Shown: positions 16,986 to 25,275 of the stretch, in pieces | Layout: each line of letters opens with the position of its first letter | Numbering within the stretch: position 1 is the stretch's first letter | NCBI GenBank assembly: GCA_026394195.1 | Contig: JAPKYS010000017.1 | Coordinates: 1 to 64,000, forward strand | DNA: 64,000 bases | Direction of reading: 5' to 3' | DNA from: a bacterium | GTDB taxonomy: Bacteria; Electryoneota; B3-LCP | Notes under the pieces: model-generated | Databases searched by the model: none | Seen by the model: only the letters and a program-made list of their open reading frames with translations | Told to the model about the DNA's origin: nothing | Program-made: the position numbers and the translations under genes

Positions 16986-18824
16986 ATGGCTAAAAAATCC
17001 GATTCCGTTTACATCCTGGGCATTTCGGCTTACTATCACGATTCCGCAGCCTGCCTGCTTCGTGACGGTGAAATCTTCGCTGCGGCGCAGGAAGAGCGTT
17101 TTACCCGCAAGAAACACGACCACCGCTTCCCCACGCACGCGGTAGCCTACTGCCTGCAAGAAGCCGGCATCCAGCCCAAAGACCTGAAACTCGTCGCTTT
17201 TTATGACAAGCCTTTGATCAAATTCGAGCGGCTGCTGGAAACCTACCTGGCTTATGCCCCCAAAGGATTTCCCAGCTTTTTGATGGCGATGCCGCTCTGG
17301 TTGAAGCAGAAGCTCTTCATGCGCAAGACGCTGGCTCTGGAATTGGGTTACGAGGGCGAGGTCATCTTCCCCGAACACCACGAATCCCATGCCGCTTCTG
17401 CATTCTTCCCCAGCCCTTTCCAGGATGCCGCCATCCTGACGCTGGACGGCGTCGGCGAATGGGCCACCACTTCCATGGGCGTCGGACACGGCAACCGCCT
17501 CGAGTTGACCTCCGAAATCCATTTTCCGCACTCCCTGGGCTTGTTGTACTCAGCCTTCACTTATTACACCGGCTTCAAAGTTAATTCCGGCGAATACAAG
17601 GTGATGGGGCTGGCTCCCTACGGAGAACCCAAGTACGTCGATAAAATTTTGTCCGAGCTGATGGACCTGAAGGAAGACGGCTCCTTCAAGCTCGATATGA
17701 AATATTTCAACTACTGCGCCGGTCTGACCATGACCAGCAAGGCGTTTGACCGCCTCTTCGACGGTCCCCCCCGTCAGCCGGAATCCAGCCTGACGCAGAA
17801 GGAGATGGATTTAGCTCGTTCCGTGCAGGTGGTCACCGAAGAGGTCATGCTGCGCATGGCGCGGACGCTGTTCAAAGAAACCGGTCTGACGAAGCTATGT
17901 CTGGCCGGTGGCGTGGCGCTGAACTGCGTCGGCAACGGCAGGTTGCTGCGCGAAGGACCCTTCAAGAACCTCTGGATTCAACCAGCCGCCGGAGACGCCG
18001 GCGGAGCCCTGGGCGCGGCTTTGGTCACCTGGCACCACTACCTCAATAAACCTCGTACTTTAAACGGCAATCGTGATCTGCAAAAAGCATCGCTGTTGGG
18101 ACCGAAGTTCGAGGATGCAGAAATTGACGGCTTCCTGAAGGAACACGGACTTCCAGCAAAAAAATTGCCGATGGAAGACGTCCCCGGGGAAATAGCACAG
18201 CTACTGGAAGCCGGAAAAGTCATCGGATTTTTCCAGGGCCGCATGGAATACGGTCCCCGAGCCTTGGGCTCGCGTTCCATCATCGGCGATGCCCGCAACC
18301 GCCAGATGCAGAGCGTCATGAACCTGAAGATCAAATACCGCGAATCGTTCCGCCCCTTCGCTCCGACAGTCATGGAAGAGCACGCTTCCTCAATCTTCGA
18401 GATCGATTGCCCCAGCCCTTACATGCTGCTGGTTGCCAACGTCCGTCCCGAACGCCGCATCCCCATGACGGCTGAGCAGGAGAAACTCTTCGGCATCGAA
18501 AAACTGAACGTAATCCGTTCCGACATACCCGCCATCACTCACGTGGATTATTCGGCGCGCCTGCAAACAGTCAACCGGGACGAGAACGCCATTTACTACG
18601 ATACCATCAAAGCCTTCTACGAACGCACCGGCTGTCCGGTGATCATCAATACCTCCTTCAACGTGCGCGGCGAACCCATCGTCTGCAGCCCCCGCGACGC
18701 TTACACCTGCTTCATGCGTACAGAGATGGATTACTTGATCATGGGACCCTTCCTGCTGGATAAAAAGGACCAACCTCCGCTGAAGGAAGACATCGATTGG
18801 AAGAAGGAATTTGAATTGGATTAA
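16986..18824 (+). CDS. Carbamoyltransferase (NodU/CmcH/TobZ family)
   Basis: 612 residues, a full-length two-domain O-carbamoyltransferase. The N-terminal Kae1-like domain starts ILGISAYYHDSAACLL, and carries EHHESHAASAF (130-140) with the metal-binding His residues, then LDGVGEW and AGGVALNC for nucleotide binding. The C-terminal YrdC-related domain contains GRMEYGPRALGSRSI and NTSFNVRGEP. The family transfers carbamoyl groups from carbamoyl phosphate via carbamoyl-AMP to hydroxyls of sugars or secondary metabolites. It heads an operon with an SxtJ-like and a DUF5989 membrane protein, a trio found in many environmental genomes and usually linked to surface polysaccharide or lipid modification. 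The substrate is not known. Confidence 0.93.
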   Translation: MAKKSDSVYILGISAYYHDSAACLLRDGEIFAAAQEERFTRKKHDHRFPTHAVAYCLQEAGIQPKDLKLVAFYDKPLIKFERLLETYLAYAPKGFPSFLMAMPLWLKQKLFMRKTLALELGYEGEVIFPEHHESHAASAFFPSPFQDAAILTLDGVGEWATTSMGVGHGNRLELTSEIHFPHSLGLLYSAFTYYTGFKVNSGEYKVMGLAPYGEPKYVDKILSELMDLKEDGSFKLDMKYFNYCAGLTMTSKAFDRLFDGPPRQPESSLTQKEMDLARSVQVVTEEVMLRMARTLFKETGLTKLCLAGGVALNCVGNGRLLREGPFKNLWIQPAAGDAGGALGAALVTWHHYLNKPRTLNGNRDLQKASLLGPKFEDAEIDGFLKEHGLPAKKLPMEDVPGEIAQLLEAGKVIGFFQGRMEYGPRALGSRSIIGDARNRQMQSVMNLKIKYRESFRPFAPTVMEEHASSIFEIDCPSPYMLLVANVRPERRIPMTAEQEKLFGIEKLNVIRSDIPAITHVDYSARLQTVNRDENAIYYDTIKAFYERTGCPVIINTSFNVRGEPIVCSPRDAYTCFMRTEMDYLIMGPFLLDKKDQPPLKEDIDWKKEFELD

Positions 18825-18848
18825 AAGCCTAAAGAGCAAATAAATAAT

Positions 18849-19253
18849 ATGAAAAAACAGACCACCAACAAAGAAATCCGCACCTGGGCTCTGGTATTCG
18901 CCCTGCTCCTGGCGATCATCGCCACGATCCAGTTGCTGGTATGGCATCATGGAAATGGTGCCCGGATATTCTATATTCTCGCCGGTGTCTTTTTCGTGCC
19001 GGGATTGCTGTTTCCGGTGTTACTCCGGCCTGCTTATCAGGTATGGATGAAATTCGCCGCGGCCCTCGCCCGGTTCAACACGCGGCTGATCCTGAGTGTC
19101 GTCTACTTTCTGGTCTTTGCGCCGATAGGTTTGATCCTGCGGCTTTTTCGTGTCGATTTGATCAAAGAGAAATTTGACAAATCAGCCGAGACGTATTGGA
19201 TACGCCGTCCGCAAACACCTTTTGATCCAAGTACTTACGAGAGACAATTTTAA
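18849..19253 (+). CDS. SxtJ-like membrane protein
   Basis: 134 residues with hydrophobic segments at about 12-30, 38-58 and 75-98, and a soluble C-terminus ending near PFDPSTYERQF. The sequence and its position between a carbamoyltransferase and a DUF5989 protein match the SxtJ family, named after a saxitoxin-cluster gene of unknown role. The gap to the upstream gene is 24 nt. No catalytic motif is visible; it may anchor or scaffold the carbamoyltransferase at the membrane (inference). Confidence 0.75.
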   Translation: MKKQTTNKEIRTWALVFALLLAIIATIQLLVWHHGNGARIFYILAGVFFVPGLLFPVLLRPAYQVWMKFAAALARFNTRLILSVVYFLVFAPIGLILRLFRVDLIKEKFDKSAETYWIRRPQTPFDPSTYERQF

Positions 19254-19269
19254 CAAGAGGAGGTCGAAA

Positions 19270-19428
19270 ATGGCGCACAAATCTGCCTGGGGTGAAATCT
19301 GGGACTTCTTGAGAGTCCGCAAAAAGTGGTGGCTGGGGCCGATCATCGTCATGATGCTCCTGGTGGGCACTCTCCTGATCTTCGCCCAGACTTCCGCTCT
19401 AGCTCCCTTTATTTACGCGATCTTCTAA
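19270..19428 (+). CDS. DUF5989 small membrane protein
   Basis: 52 residues starting MAHKSAWGEIWDFLRVRKKWW and continuing into one transmembrane helix, ending SALAPFIYAIF. The pattern (FLxxRKKWW, then helix, then a SALAPFIY end) is that of DUF5989, which regularly follows SxtJ. ATG 19270 is preceded by AGGAGG at ideal spacing. A longer reading from 19174 overlaps sxtJ and has no ribosome site. Function unknown. Confidence 0.85.
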   Translation: MAHKSAWGEIWDFLRVRKKWWLGPIIVMMLLVGTLLIFAQTSALAPFIYAIF

Positions 19429-19642
19429 GGAGTTGGAGTTAACCAATATCCATCCTTGCTTAAGATTTGACAATCCGAAATAAACACTCTTCGGTTTCGG
19501 GAAACCGGCGCGATCCGCGATTGCGTCGGTTAATTTTTGGGGAAGCGGGAGAAATCTGCTCATGGCGGAGTATAAGACCTTGAGCGCCAATCGAAACGGT
19601 GACCTGAACGTAACACTTCTCGGCAGGTTCCTTTGGCAGCCC

Positions 19643-19671
19643 TTGACAGAAAAGAAAAAAAATGGTATATT
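19643..19671 (+). promoter_or_regulatory. Sigma70-type promoter of htrA
   Basis: TTGACA, 17-nt A-rich spacer, TATATT. The predicted start at about 19678 leaves a leader of roughly 10 nt, so the mRNA is nearly leaderless and lacks a Shine-Dalgarno sequence. It also shows that translation cannot begin at 19633. Confidence 0.8.
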
Positions 19672-19686
19672 ATAGGTTCACTAAAA

Positions 19687-21189
19687 ATGACACAAGAAAA
19701 TACGAACAACAGACTTCAGCGCTTCTTTGCGCTGGCATTACTCGCCGTTACCTTTACCATTCTGGGAATCCTGCTGGCCTCCCGCCTGGAATGGACAGCC
19801 GATTCCAAGGCTCAGCAGAGCACGCCCAGCGCCACCGAAACCCTGAAATCGTCCGGTCTACTCACCGACCAGGGTGAAAGCCCCTTCGTCGCGGTGGCAC
19901 AAAAAGTCAGACCATCCGTGGTGAACATCACCGCCAAGAAGACGGAAACAGGCGGAGGCAACTCCCAATTCGATTGGGGTCCCTTCCGTGATTTCTTCCC
20001 ACCCGGGGTCCATCCGCAAATTCCACGTGGCGTGACCTCCGGTGGTTCGGGCATTATCATCGACAAAGATGGTCTTATCCTCACCAACAATCACGTTGTG
20101 GCTGATGCTTCCGAAATCAGTGTTAAGGCTTTCAACGGGCACGAATATCGGGCTGATGTCGTCGGACGTGATCCGGATTCCGACGTCGCCCTGATCCGAG
20201 TCAAAGATTCTAAATTTACCGAAGATCAAGTTGCCGAACTGGGCGATTCCGACGCCATCAAAGTCGGCGACTGGGCTATTGCCATCGGCAATCCTTTCGG
20301 TATGGATTGGACTGTGACCGTTGGAGTGATTTCCGCCAAGGGGCGTTCCAATCTCGCCATCGCCGGCGGCGGTCCATCCTATCAGAGTTTCATCCAGACC
20401 GATGCCTCGATCAACCCCGGAAACTCCGGTGGTCCACTGATCAACATTCATGGGCAAGTTATCGGAGTCAACACCGCCATCAACATGCAGGGGCAGGGGA
20501 TGGGTTATGCAATTCCCGCCAACTTGGCGAAGGAAATCCTCGATCAACTCCGCAAGGATGGGCAGGTGGTGCGCGGCTATCTCGGAATGGTCCCCAGAGA
20601 GTTGGATGATGCGACTCGAGAAGCCTTGAAGGTGGATCGAGACGTCAAGGGCGTCTTCGTAGACGGTGTAGAAAAAGGAACCCCTGCTGACAAGGGAGGC
20701 CTGGAAGCCGGCGACGTCATCACCCAGGTGGATGAGCAGCCGATTGATGATCCGTCGAAATTCCGCTTCATGATTGCTGAGCACAAACCGGGATCAAATG
20801 TGACCTTGAAAGTGCTCCGCAACGGCGATGAAAAGAACATGTCTTTCACACTGGGTGACAGATCCGAACACCTTCCGGTGGCGAATGCCCCCAGCACCCA
20901 GAAAGAACAGAATTGGCTGGGACTTCATATCGAAAGCCTGGATTCACCCAGCGCTCGGCAATTGAACCTCGATGCCACGGAAGGTGTACTCGTGGTTGAA
21001 GTAGACTACAGCAGCCCTGCCGAAGGTAAAATTCTCCCACAGGACGTCATCGTCGAAATTAACCGCACACCGGTTAAAACAGTAGCGGGTTATGGTAAAA
21101 TCATGAGCCAGATCGGCGATAAAAAAGATGCAATCCTCTTTCGAATTCTTCGCAATGGGCGTCTGACCTTCGAAGCTGTCAAACCATAG
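19687..21189 (+). CDS. HtrA/Do-family periplasmic serine protease with two PDZ domains
   Basis: 500 residues from ATG 19687, chosen because the promoter lies between the upstream candidate start and this one. Residues 13-33 form a membrane anchor or signal. The trypsin-like domain has His136 (LTNNHVV), Asp166 (DSDVALI) and Ser247 (INPGNSGGPL), a complete triad. PDZ1 starts near GYLGMVPREL (about 285) and PDZ2 near NWLGLHIESL (about 405). DegP/DegQ-type enzymes degrade or refold misfolded envelope proteins. It stands alone 70 nt upstream of the primary sigma factor gene. Confidence 0.93.
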   Translation: MTQENTNNRLQRFFALALLAVTFTILGILLASRLEWTADSKAQQSTPSATETLKSSGLLTDQGESPFVAVAQKVRPSVVNITAKKTETGGGNSQFDWGPFRDFFPPGVHPQIPRGVTSGGSGIIIDKDGLILTNNHVVADASEISVKAFNGHEYRADVVGRDPDSDVALIRVKDSKFTEDQVAELGDSDAIKVGDWAIAIGNPFGMDWTVTVGVISAKGRSNLAIAGGGPSYQSFIQTDASINPGNSGGPLINIHGQVIGVNTAINMQGQGMGYAIPANLAKEILDQLRKDGQVVRGYLGMVPRELDDATREALKVDRDVKGVFVDGVEKGTPADKGGLEAGDVITQVDEQPIDDPSKFRFMIAEHKPGSNVTLKVLRNGDEKNMSFTLGDRSEHLPVANAPSTQKEQNWLGLHIESLDSPSARQLNLDATEGVLVVEVDYSSPAEGKILPQDVIVEINRTPVKTVAGYGKIMSQIGDKKDAILFRILRNGRLTFEAVKP

Positions 21190-21266
21190 GTAAAATCAGC
21201 CGTGCTTCTTGCCAACTGTCGCCAAAAGCCTTTTAGAGATACATCGAACCCTCATTCGGGAGTGGC

Positions 21267-22124
21267 ATGACCAAGATCTCCAAGAAAGTGAATATTCGCG
21301 CCAACCAATCCTTAGAGAAATACCTCCAGGAGATTGGCGAGGTAGAACTCTTGGAACCGGAGCAGGAAATTGATTTAGCGCGTCGCATCAAGCAAGGCGA
21401 CATGGTTTCACTGGAGAAACTGACGAAAGCCAATCTGCGCTTTGTCGTCAGTGTGGCAAAACAGTATCAGAACCAGGGACTTTCCCTGGGCGATCTGATC
21501 AATGAAGGGAATTTGGGTCTGATCAAAGCTGCCAAGCGCTTCGACGAAACGCGTGGTTTCAAATTCATCAGCTACGCAGTCTGGTGGATTCGGCAATCCA
21601 TCCTGCAAGCTCTGGCTGAACAATCCCGCGTCGTGCGATTGCCGTTGAACCGCGTTGGTGCGCTGAATAAGATCGGTAAGGCCTTCAGCAACCTCGAGCA
21701 GGAATTTGAGCGAGAGCCTTCCCCCGAAGAGATTGCCGAGCAGTTGGATATGACGGCCTTCGAGGTCACCGATACCCTGAAGATGTCCGGCAGACACCTC
21801 TCCATGGATGCGCCCTTCAATCAGGGTGAAGACAACCGACTGCTCGATATTCTCCACAATGATCGCGCCCCTTCGCCTGACCATGGGTTGATTGAAGAAT
21901 CGCTGCGTAAGGAGGTCGAAAGCGCGCTGACCACCTTGTCCCGCCGCGAGGCGGAAGTGGTGCGTTTATACTTCGGACTCGGTAGAGAACATCCACTGAC
22001 TCTGGAAGAAATCGGTGAAAAATTCAGCCTGACGCGTGAGCGTGTCAGGCAGATCAAGGAAAAAGCCATCCGCAGACTCAGGCACGCCAGTCGATCAAAG
22101 ACGCTGCGTTCCTATCTTGGCTGA
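21267..22124 (+). CDS. rpoD: Primary RNA polymerase sigma factor (SigA/RpoD), short form
   Basis: 285 residues with region 1.2 ([19 protein letters not shown]), region 2 ([19 protein letters not shown] and [15 protein letters not shown], the core-binding and -10 melting helices), region 3 ([21 protein letters not shown]) and region 4 ([20 protein letters not shown], the -35 recognition helix). Region 1.1 is missing, as in Bacteroidota and relatives, and no second copy is in the window. The -10 and -35 reading segments are fully intact, in keeping with the many TTGACA/TATATT promoters seen here. Confidence 0.92.
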   Translation: MTKISKKVNIRANQSLEKYLQEIGEVELLEPEQEIDLARRIKQGDMVSLEKLTKANLRFVVSVAKQYQNQGLSLGDLINEGNLGLIKAAKRFDETRGFKFISYAVWWIRQSILQALAEQSRVVRLPLNRVGALNKIGKAFSNLEQEFEREPSPEEIAEQLDMTAFEVTDTLKMSGRHLSMDAPFNQGEDNRLLDILHNDRAPSPDHGLIEESLRKEVESALTTLSRREAEVVRLYFGLGREHPLTLEEIGEKFSLTRERVRQIKEKAIRRLRHASRSKTLRSYLG

Positions 22125-22145
22125 GGATGTTTGATGCTTCATGCT

Positions 22146-22170
22146 GAGGCAGTCCCAAGCGGACTGCCTC
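22146..22170. repeat. 10-bp hairpin after the sigma factor gene
   Basis: GAGGCAGTCC, loop CAAGC, GGACTGCCTC. It lies 22 nt after the stop codon but has no T-run, so it may be a transcript-end stabiliser or an extragenic palindrome rather than a classic terminator. Confidence 0.65.
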
Positions 22171-22271
22171 AACTGCTCTCAATGTCAGACTACACCATTA
22201 GCTCGTCTTTTTTTACCAGAACCGGATATGGAAAAAAATCGATAATTACTCGCGATGCAAAAAAATACTAC

Positions 22272-22300
22272 TTGACAATGGTGACTTTTTTTATTAACTT
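22272..22300 (+). promoter_or_regulatory. Sigma70-type promoter of the 54-residue gene
   Basis: TTGACA, 17-nt spacer, TAACTT, about 75 nt upstream of the small gene. Confidence 0.6.
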
Positions 22301-22383
22301 TCCGGAACCTAAAAGCGCACGACCATTCCCGTTGTACTTAAAGATAATAATAAAAAGCTAAACCTCGCCCACAGGAGGAGAAT

Positions 22384-22548
22384 ATGGGAAAAGTTTTTAT
22401 TGATCGGCGAGAAGGCGAACGCCGCATCGGAGAGCGTCGTAAACTTTCCCCCGAGGGCTTAGCTCTGCAAAAGAGGCTCCTCGAAGCCATGCAAAATCGG
22501 AGAAATGACCAGGATCGACGGGCGGAGGAACGCCGTCAGGCAGAGTGA
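22384..22548 (+). CDS. Small charged protein, 54 residues, unknown function
   Basis: Begins MGKVFIDRREGERRIGERRK and ends QDRRAEERRQAE. About a quarter of residues are Arg, with repeated GERR/EERR blocks separated by a short helical stretch (LALQKRLLEAM). Support for a real gene: its own promoter, an AGGAGG site 6 nt before the ATG, and a strong terminator 12 nt after the stop. It could be a nucleic-acid- or ribosome-associated peptide, by composition only. I do not recognise a family. Confidence 0.75.
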   Translation: MGKVFIDRREGERRIGERRKLSPEGLALQKRLLEAMQNRRNDQDRRAEERRQAE

Positions 22549-22559
22549 AAGGTTTTTGA

Positions 22560-22590
22560 CGAGGGAACTGACCGAAGTTCCCTCGTTTTC
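22560..22590 (+). terminator. Intrinsic terminator of the 54-residue gene
   Basis: CGAGGGAACT, 6-nt loop, AGTTCCCTCG followed by TTTTC: a 10-bp stem with a short T-run. The rest of the 315-nt gap to 22863 holds only the promoter at 22712-22740. Confidence 0.85.
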
Positions 22591-22711
22591 GTTATTCAGT
22601 CGATCTTGGCATCGATTCTATCGTCTTTCGATTCCCGCCTGTAGAGATACGATCAGTAAGTTGTTTCTTACATCACTGATATGGATAGCCTCAGAAAGTC
22701 TCATTTTCCTC

Positions 22712-22740
22712 TTGCATTAATCCTCCGACTCTTTTATATT
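22712..22740 (+). promoter_or_regulatory. Sigma70-type promoter of the GYF-like membrane protein
   Basis: TTGCAT, 17-nt spacer, TATATT, about 115 nt before the proposed GTG start. Confidence 0.6.
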
Positions 22741-22863
22741 CCGTACATGAAACCCCGACTCCCGGGCTGAAGATGACTTGGGTTTCATAGGAGATTTCTT
22801 CTGCATCTCATATTTCACCATCCGACCCACCGATAAAACGCCACTTAGTGGAGATCTAACCAG

Positions 22864-23475
22864 GTGAATCCGGTTTTTATCCGCAGAGGAGGAGTTCTCT
22901 TCCTCATCAAGTCGCCGGCGGATTTTCTGCAGAATCTCCAGATGGGGAAAATTCGACCAACTGATCAACTGCTGGTGAAAGATCAAAGTGGTCTTGACTG
23001 GATTCCCATCTCGGCAATTTCTCAATACCGGCATCTTAACAACCGTCAGGTCGCCATATCAACTGCCAAAGAATCGTCCGAAACGCATTTGTTGGATCAT
23101 ATTCGGACGCCGGGTTTCAATATGGCTGCGTTTCTACTCGGAGGGTTTTGGTATTTTACCCACAATTTGCCCCGATTGGCTTTAAAGCGCTTATTGCCAG
23201 TCTTGCTTTCCATCGCGTTTGTGGTTTGTCTGGGCGCTCTCCATCGCTTACATTCTGAATCCGTAGTTCCTGTCGTTCTCTTGCTCTGGTTCTCTGCAGC
23301 CTCATTTATCGCTTTCCGCGCAGATCACGACCTGAATCGCACCCAGGTGGAACGATTCAATGGTGATGCGAAAAGTGCGCAACCCACAAGTCCGGACATT
23401 GCCTTCTCTGCGATAACAACAGACGCGTTTCCCCACTATACCTGCGATTACCACACTGAAAAAATCTATAATTAA
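22864..23475 (+). CDS. Membrane protein with N-terminal GYF_2-like domain and DUF2628-like segment
   Basis: 203 residues from a GTG start with only a weak ribosome site. Residues 1-52 (FIRRGGVLFLI, ..., KIRPTDQLLVKDQSGLDWIPIS) resemble the GYF_2/SH3-like domain found in small bacterial membrane proteins. Residues 84-150 hold FNMAAFLLGGFWYFTHNL, the hallmark of DUF2628-type membrane segments, and two further hydrophobic helices. The C-terminus is soluble. Function unknown. The assignment rests on pattern resemblance, not on catalytic residues. Confidence 0.6.
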   Translation: MNPVFIRRGGVLFLIKSPADFLQNLQMGKIRPTDQLLVKDQSGLDWIPISAISQYRHLNNRQVAISTAKESSETHLLDHIRTPGFNMAAFLLGGFWYFTHNLPRLALKRLLPVLLSIAFVVCLGALHRLHSESVVPVVLLLWFSAASFIAFRADHDLNRTQVERFNGDAKSAQPTSPDIAFSAITTDAFPHYTCDYHTEKIYN

Positions 23476-23525
23476 ACGACTCACCATATTAACTTAAAAC
23501 AAATCAGACGTCGACGGGTGAAGCA

Positions 23526-24425
23526 ATGAATATCGGTGTAATCGGAACTCCGAACAAAGACAAGCTGATACTGACCTCGGGAGCCAAGGTTTCTTCGTGG
23601 GGTGGGATAGTCTACAACCTTCTTACCCTGTCGCATTACCTGAAAGAAAGCGGTTCGGTTATCCCCATATGTCCTGTCGGCGCTGACCTTGAGGAGGAGT
23701 TTCTGGCTCTGGTGCAAAGATTTACCAACATTCGAACCAGAGGCATAATCCGCTGTGTTGAAAAACATAATCGGGTCAATTTAAAGTGTATCAATCAGGA
23801 AGAGAAAGAAGAAATCGCTGAAATTACGCTGCCTCCGCTGTCATTCTCGCAAATCAAACCGCATCTGAAGGACCTCGATTTTTTACTGATCAATTTTACT
23901 TCAGGGCGTGACATTGAACAGGATACCTTGCGCAGTATTCGCAGAGAATACCGGGGACCCATTTATGTCGACGTGCACAGCCTGACCATGAGCGACCCGG
24001 ATGCGAGAGGGAAAAGACGCTTGCGAGCGCTGCGCGACTGGCAGGACTGGCTGGCTGGTTTTGATTACGTCCAGTTCACCTGGAGGGAGGCGAACAGCCT
24101 GACTGGTGAAACCAAATCGACCATCGCCGGATTGGTGGATATTGCCGACTGGCTGCTGGAACACAAAACCAAGGGAACAATCGTCACCCGTGGGTCTGAG
24201 GGTGTATACTATTTTCACGCTGATGAGCAGGGTATCTTAAAAGAGGAAGTGCCGCCATTTCCTGTGCAGACCGTTGTGGATTCAACCGGCTGCGGTGACG
24301 TATTTTCGGCAGCTTTTATCTTTCATCTGATCAAAATGGGTAATCCCTTCCAGGCGGCTGAATTCGCTGCCAAAGCAGCAGCATTGAAAGCAACCTTCAG
24401 CGGGATCGCCCCCTGGCTGCTTTAA
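23526..24425 (+). CDS. PfkB-family carbohydrate/nucleoside kinase
   Basis: 299 residues. The C-terminal PfkB signature DSTGCGDVFSAAF carries the catalytic Asp. The N-terminal sugar-binding GG motif appears as WGGIVYN, and TRGSEGVYYF precedes the ATP site. The family phosphorylates sugars or nucleosides with ATP; substrate cannot be told from the sequence. Gap to the following SDR gene is 17 nt, suggesting an operon. Confidence 0.87.
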   Translation: MNIGVIGTPNKDKLILTSGAKVSSWGGIVYNLLTLSHYLKESGSVIPICPVGADLEEEFLALVQRFTNIRTRGIIRCVEKHNRVNLKCINQEEKEEIAEITLPPLSFSQIKPHLKDLDFLLINFTSGRDIEQDTLRSIRREYRGPIYVDVHSLTMSDPDARGKRRLRALRDWQDWLAGFDYVQFTWREANSLTGETKSTIAGLVDIADWLLEHKTKGTIVTRGSEGVYYFHADEQGILKEEVPPFPVQTVVDSTGCGDVFSAAFIFHLIKMGNPFQAAEFAAKAAALKATFSGIAPWLL

Positions 24426-24442
24426 TCCCGCGCAAGGCTGCC

Positions 24443-25216
24443 ATGACCTCCTTCGAAGGTAAATTGGTGTTAATCACGGGAGCGTCCTCTGGAATTGGCA
24501 GGCAGCTCGCCTTTGATTTCGCAGCCAGAGGAGCGCGTCCGGTGCTGGTTGCCCGGCGGGGAGATCGACTCAGACTCATCGCGGCTGAGATACGGCAAAG
24601 AGGCAGTTGGGCCGGCGTTATCAGCTGCGATCTGGCTGTCGCTTCACAGCGGCAGTCGCTGATCGAACAGGTTGATACCGAATTCGGAACGCCCGACATA
24701 CTTATCAATAATGCCGGATTTGGTCACTATCGCCTATTCGTCCGGGAAAATCCGGCTGAGATCAGCCGCACTCTGGAAGTCAATTATACCGCTCCCGCTC
24801 ACCTGATGTCGGCATTTCTTCCCGGGATGATCAAAAAGGGCTCCGGAGCCATCGTAAATATTTCCTCCGGAGCCGGCAAAGTGGCGTTGCCGTTCATGGC
24901 ATCCTACTGCGCCTCGAAATTCGCACTATGCGCCCTGACAGAGGCTGTTTCATACGAGCTTAGCGGGTCGGGTGTGACCGTCCATCTGGTCAATCCCGGT
25001 CCGGTCGATTCCGAGTTCTTTGCTGCGGGAGTATGGGAGGGATCGAAACCGCATAAGCTGGTCAGTCCACAGCAGGTCTCAGATATCGTTCAGTCCAGTA
25101 TTTTAAAGGATCGTTTAATCGCATACTGCCCACCGACGCGTGGGTTGATGGTCTACGTTTTTAATCTCTTGGGCCCATTAGGTCGCTGGGCAGTGCGGAG
25201 AAAATACCGTACTTAG
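24443..25216 (+). CDS. Short-chain dehydrogenase/reductase
   Basis: 257 residues with the classical SDR features: TGASSGIG (12-19) for NAD(P), NNAG in the fourth strand, catalytic Ser of NISSGAG and Tyr-x-x-x-Lys in YCASK, then NPGPVDSEF. Arg residues after the second strand (VARRGDRL) favour NADP. The C-terminal 30 residues are hydrophobic (MVYVFNLLGPLGRW), as in membrane-associated YqjQ/DltE-like SDRs. It is probably co-transcribed with the PfkB kinase. Confidence 0.88.
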   Translation: MTSFEGKLVLITGASSGIGRQLAFDFAARGARPVLVARRGDRLRLIAAEIRQRGSWAGVISCDLAVASQRQSLIEQVDTEFGTPDILINNAGFGHYRLFVRENPAEISRTLEVNYTAPAHLMSAFLPGMIKKGSGAIVNISSGAGKVALPFMASYCASKFALCALTEAVSYELSGSGVTVHLVNPGPVDSEFFAAGVWEGSKPHKLVSPQQVSDIVQSSILKDRLIAYCPPTRGLMVYVFNLLGPLGRWAVRRKYRT

Positions 25217-25275
25217 CTGCACAATCAATTTCGTCTTCAACAATTCCTTAAGCTACAGGGAAACGCTTCATTTCG

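Noticed and set aside
19858..20784. 308-codon minus-strand frame over htrA
   Set aside because: Antisense shadow in GC-rich coding DNA; no ribosome site, and the protease triad on the plus strand is intact.
22717..23034. Minus-strand frame across the start of the GYF-like gene
   Set aside because: No ribosome site, overlaps a promoter and a better plus-strand gene.
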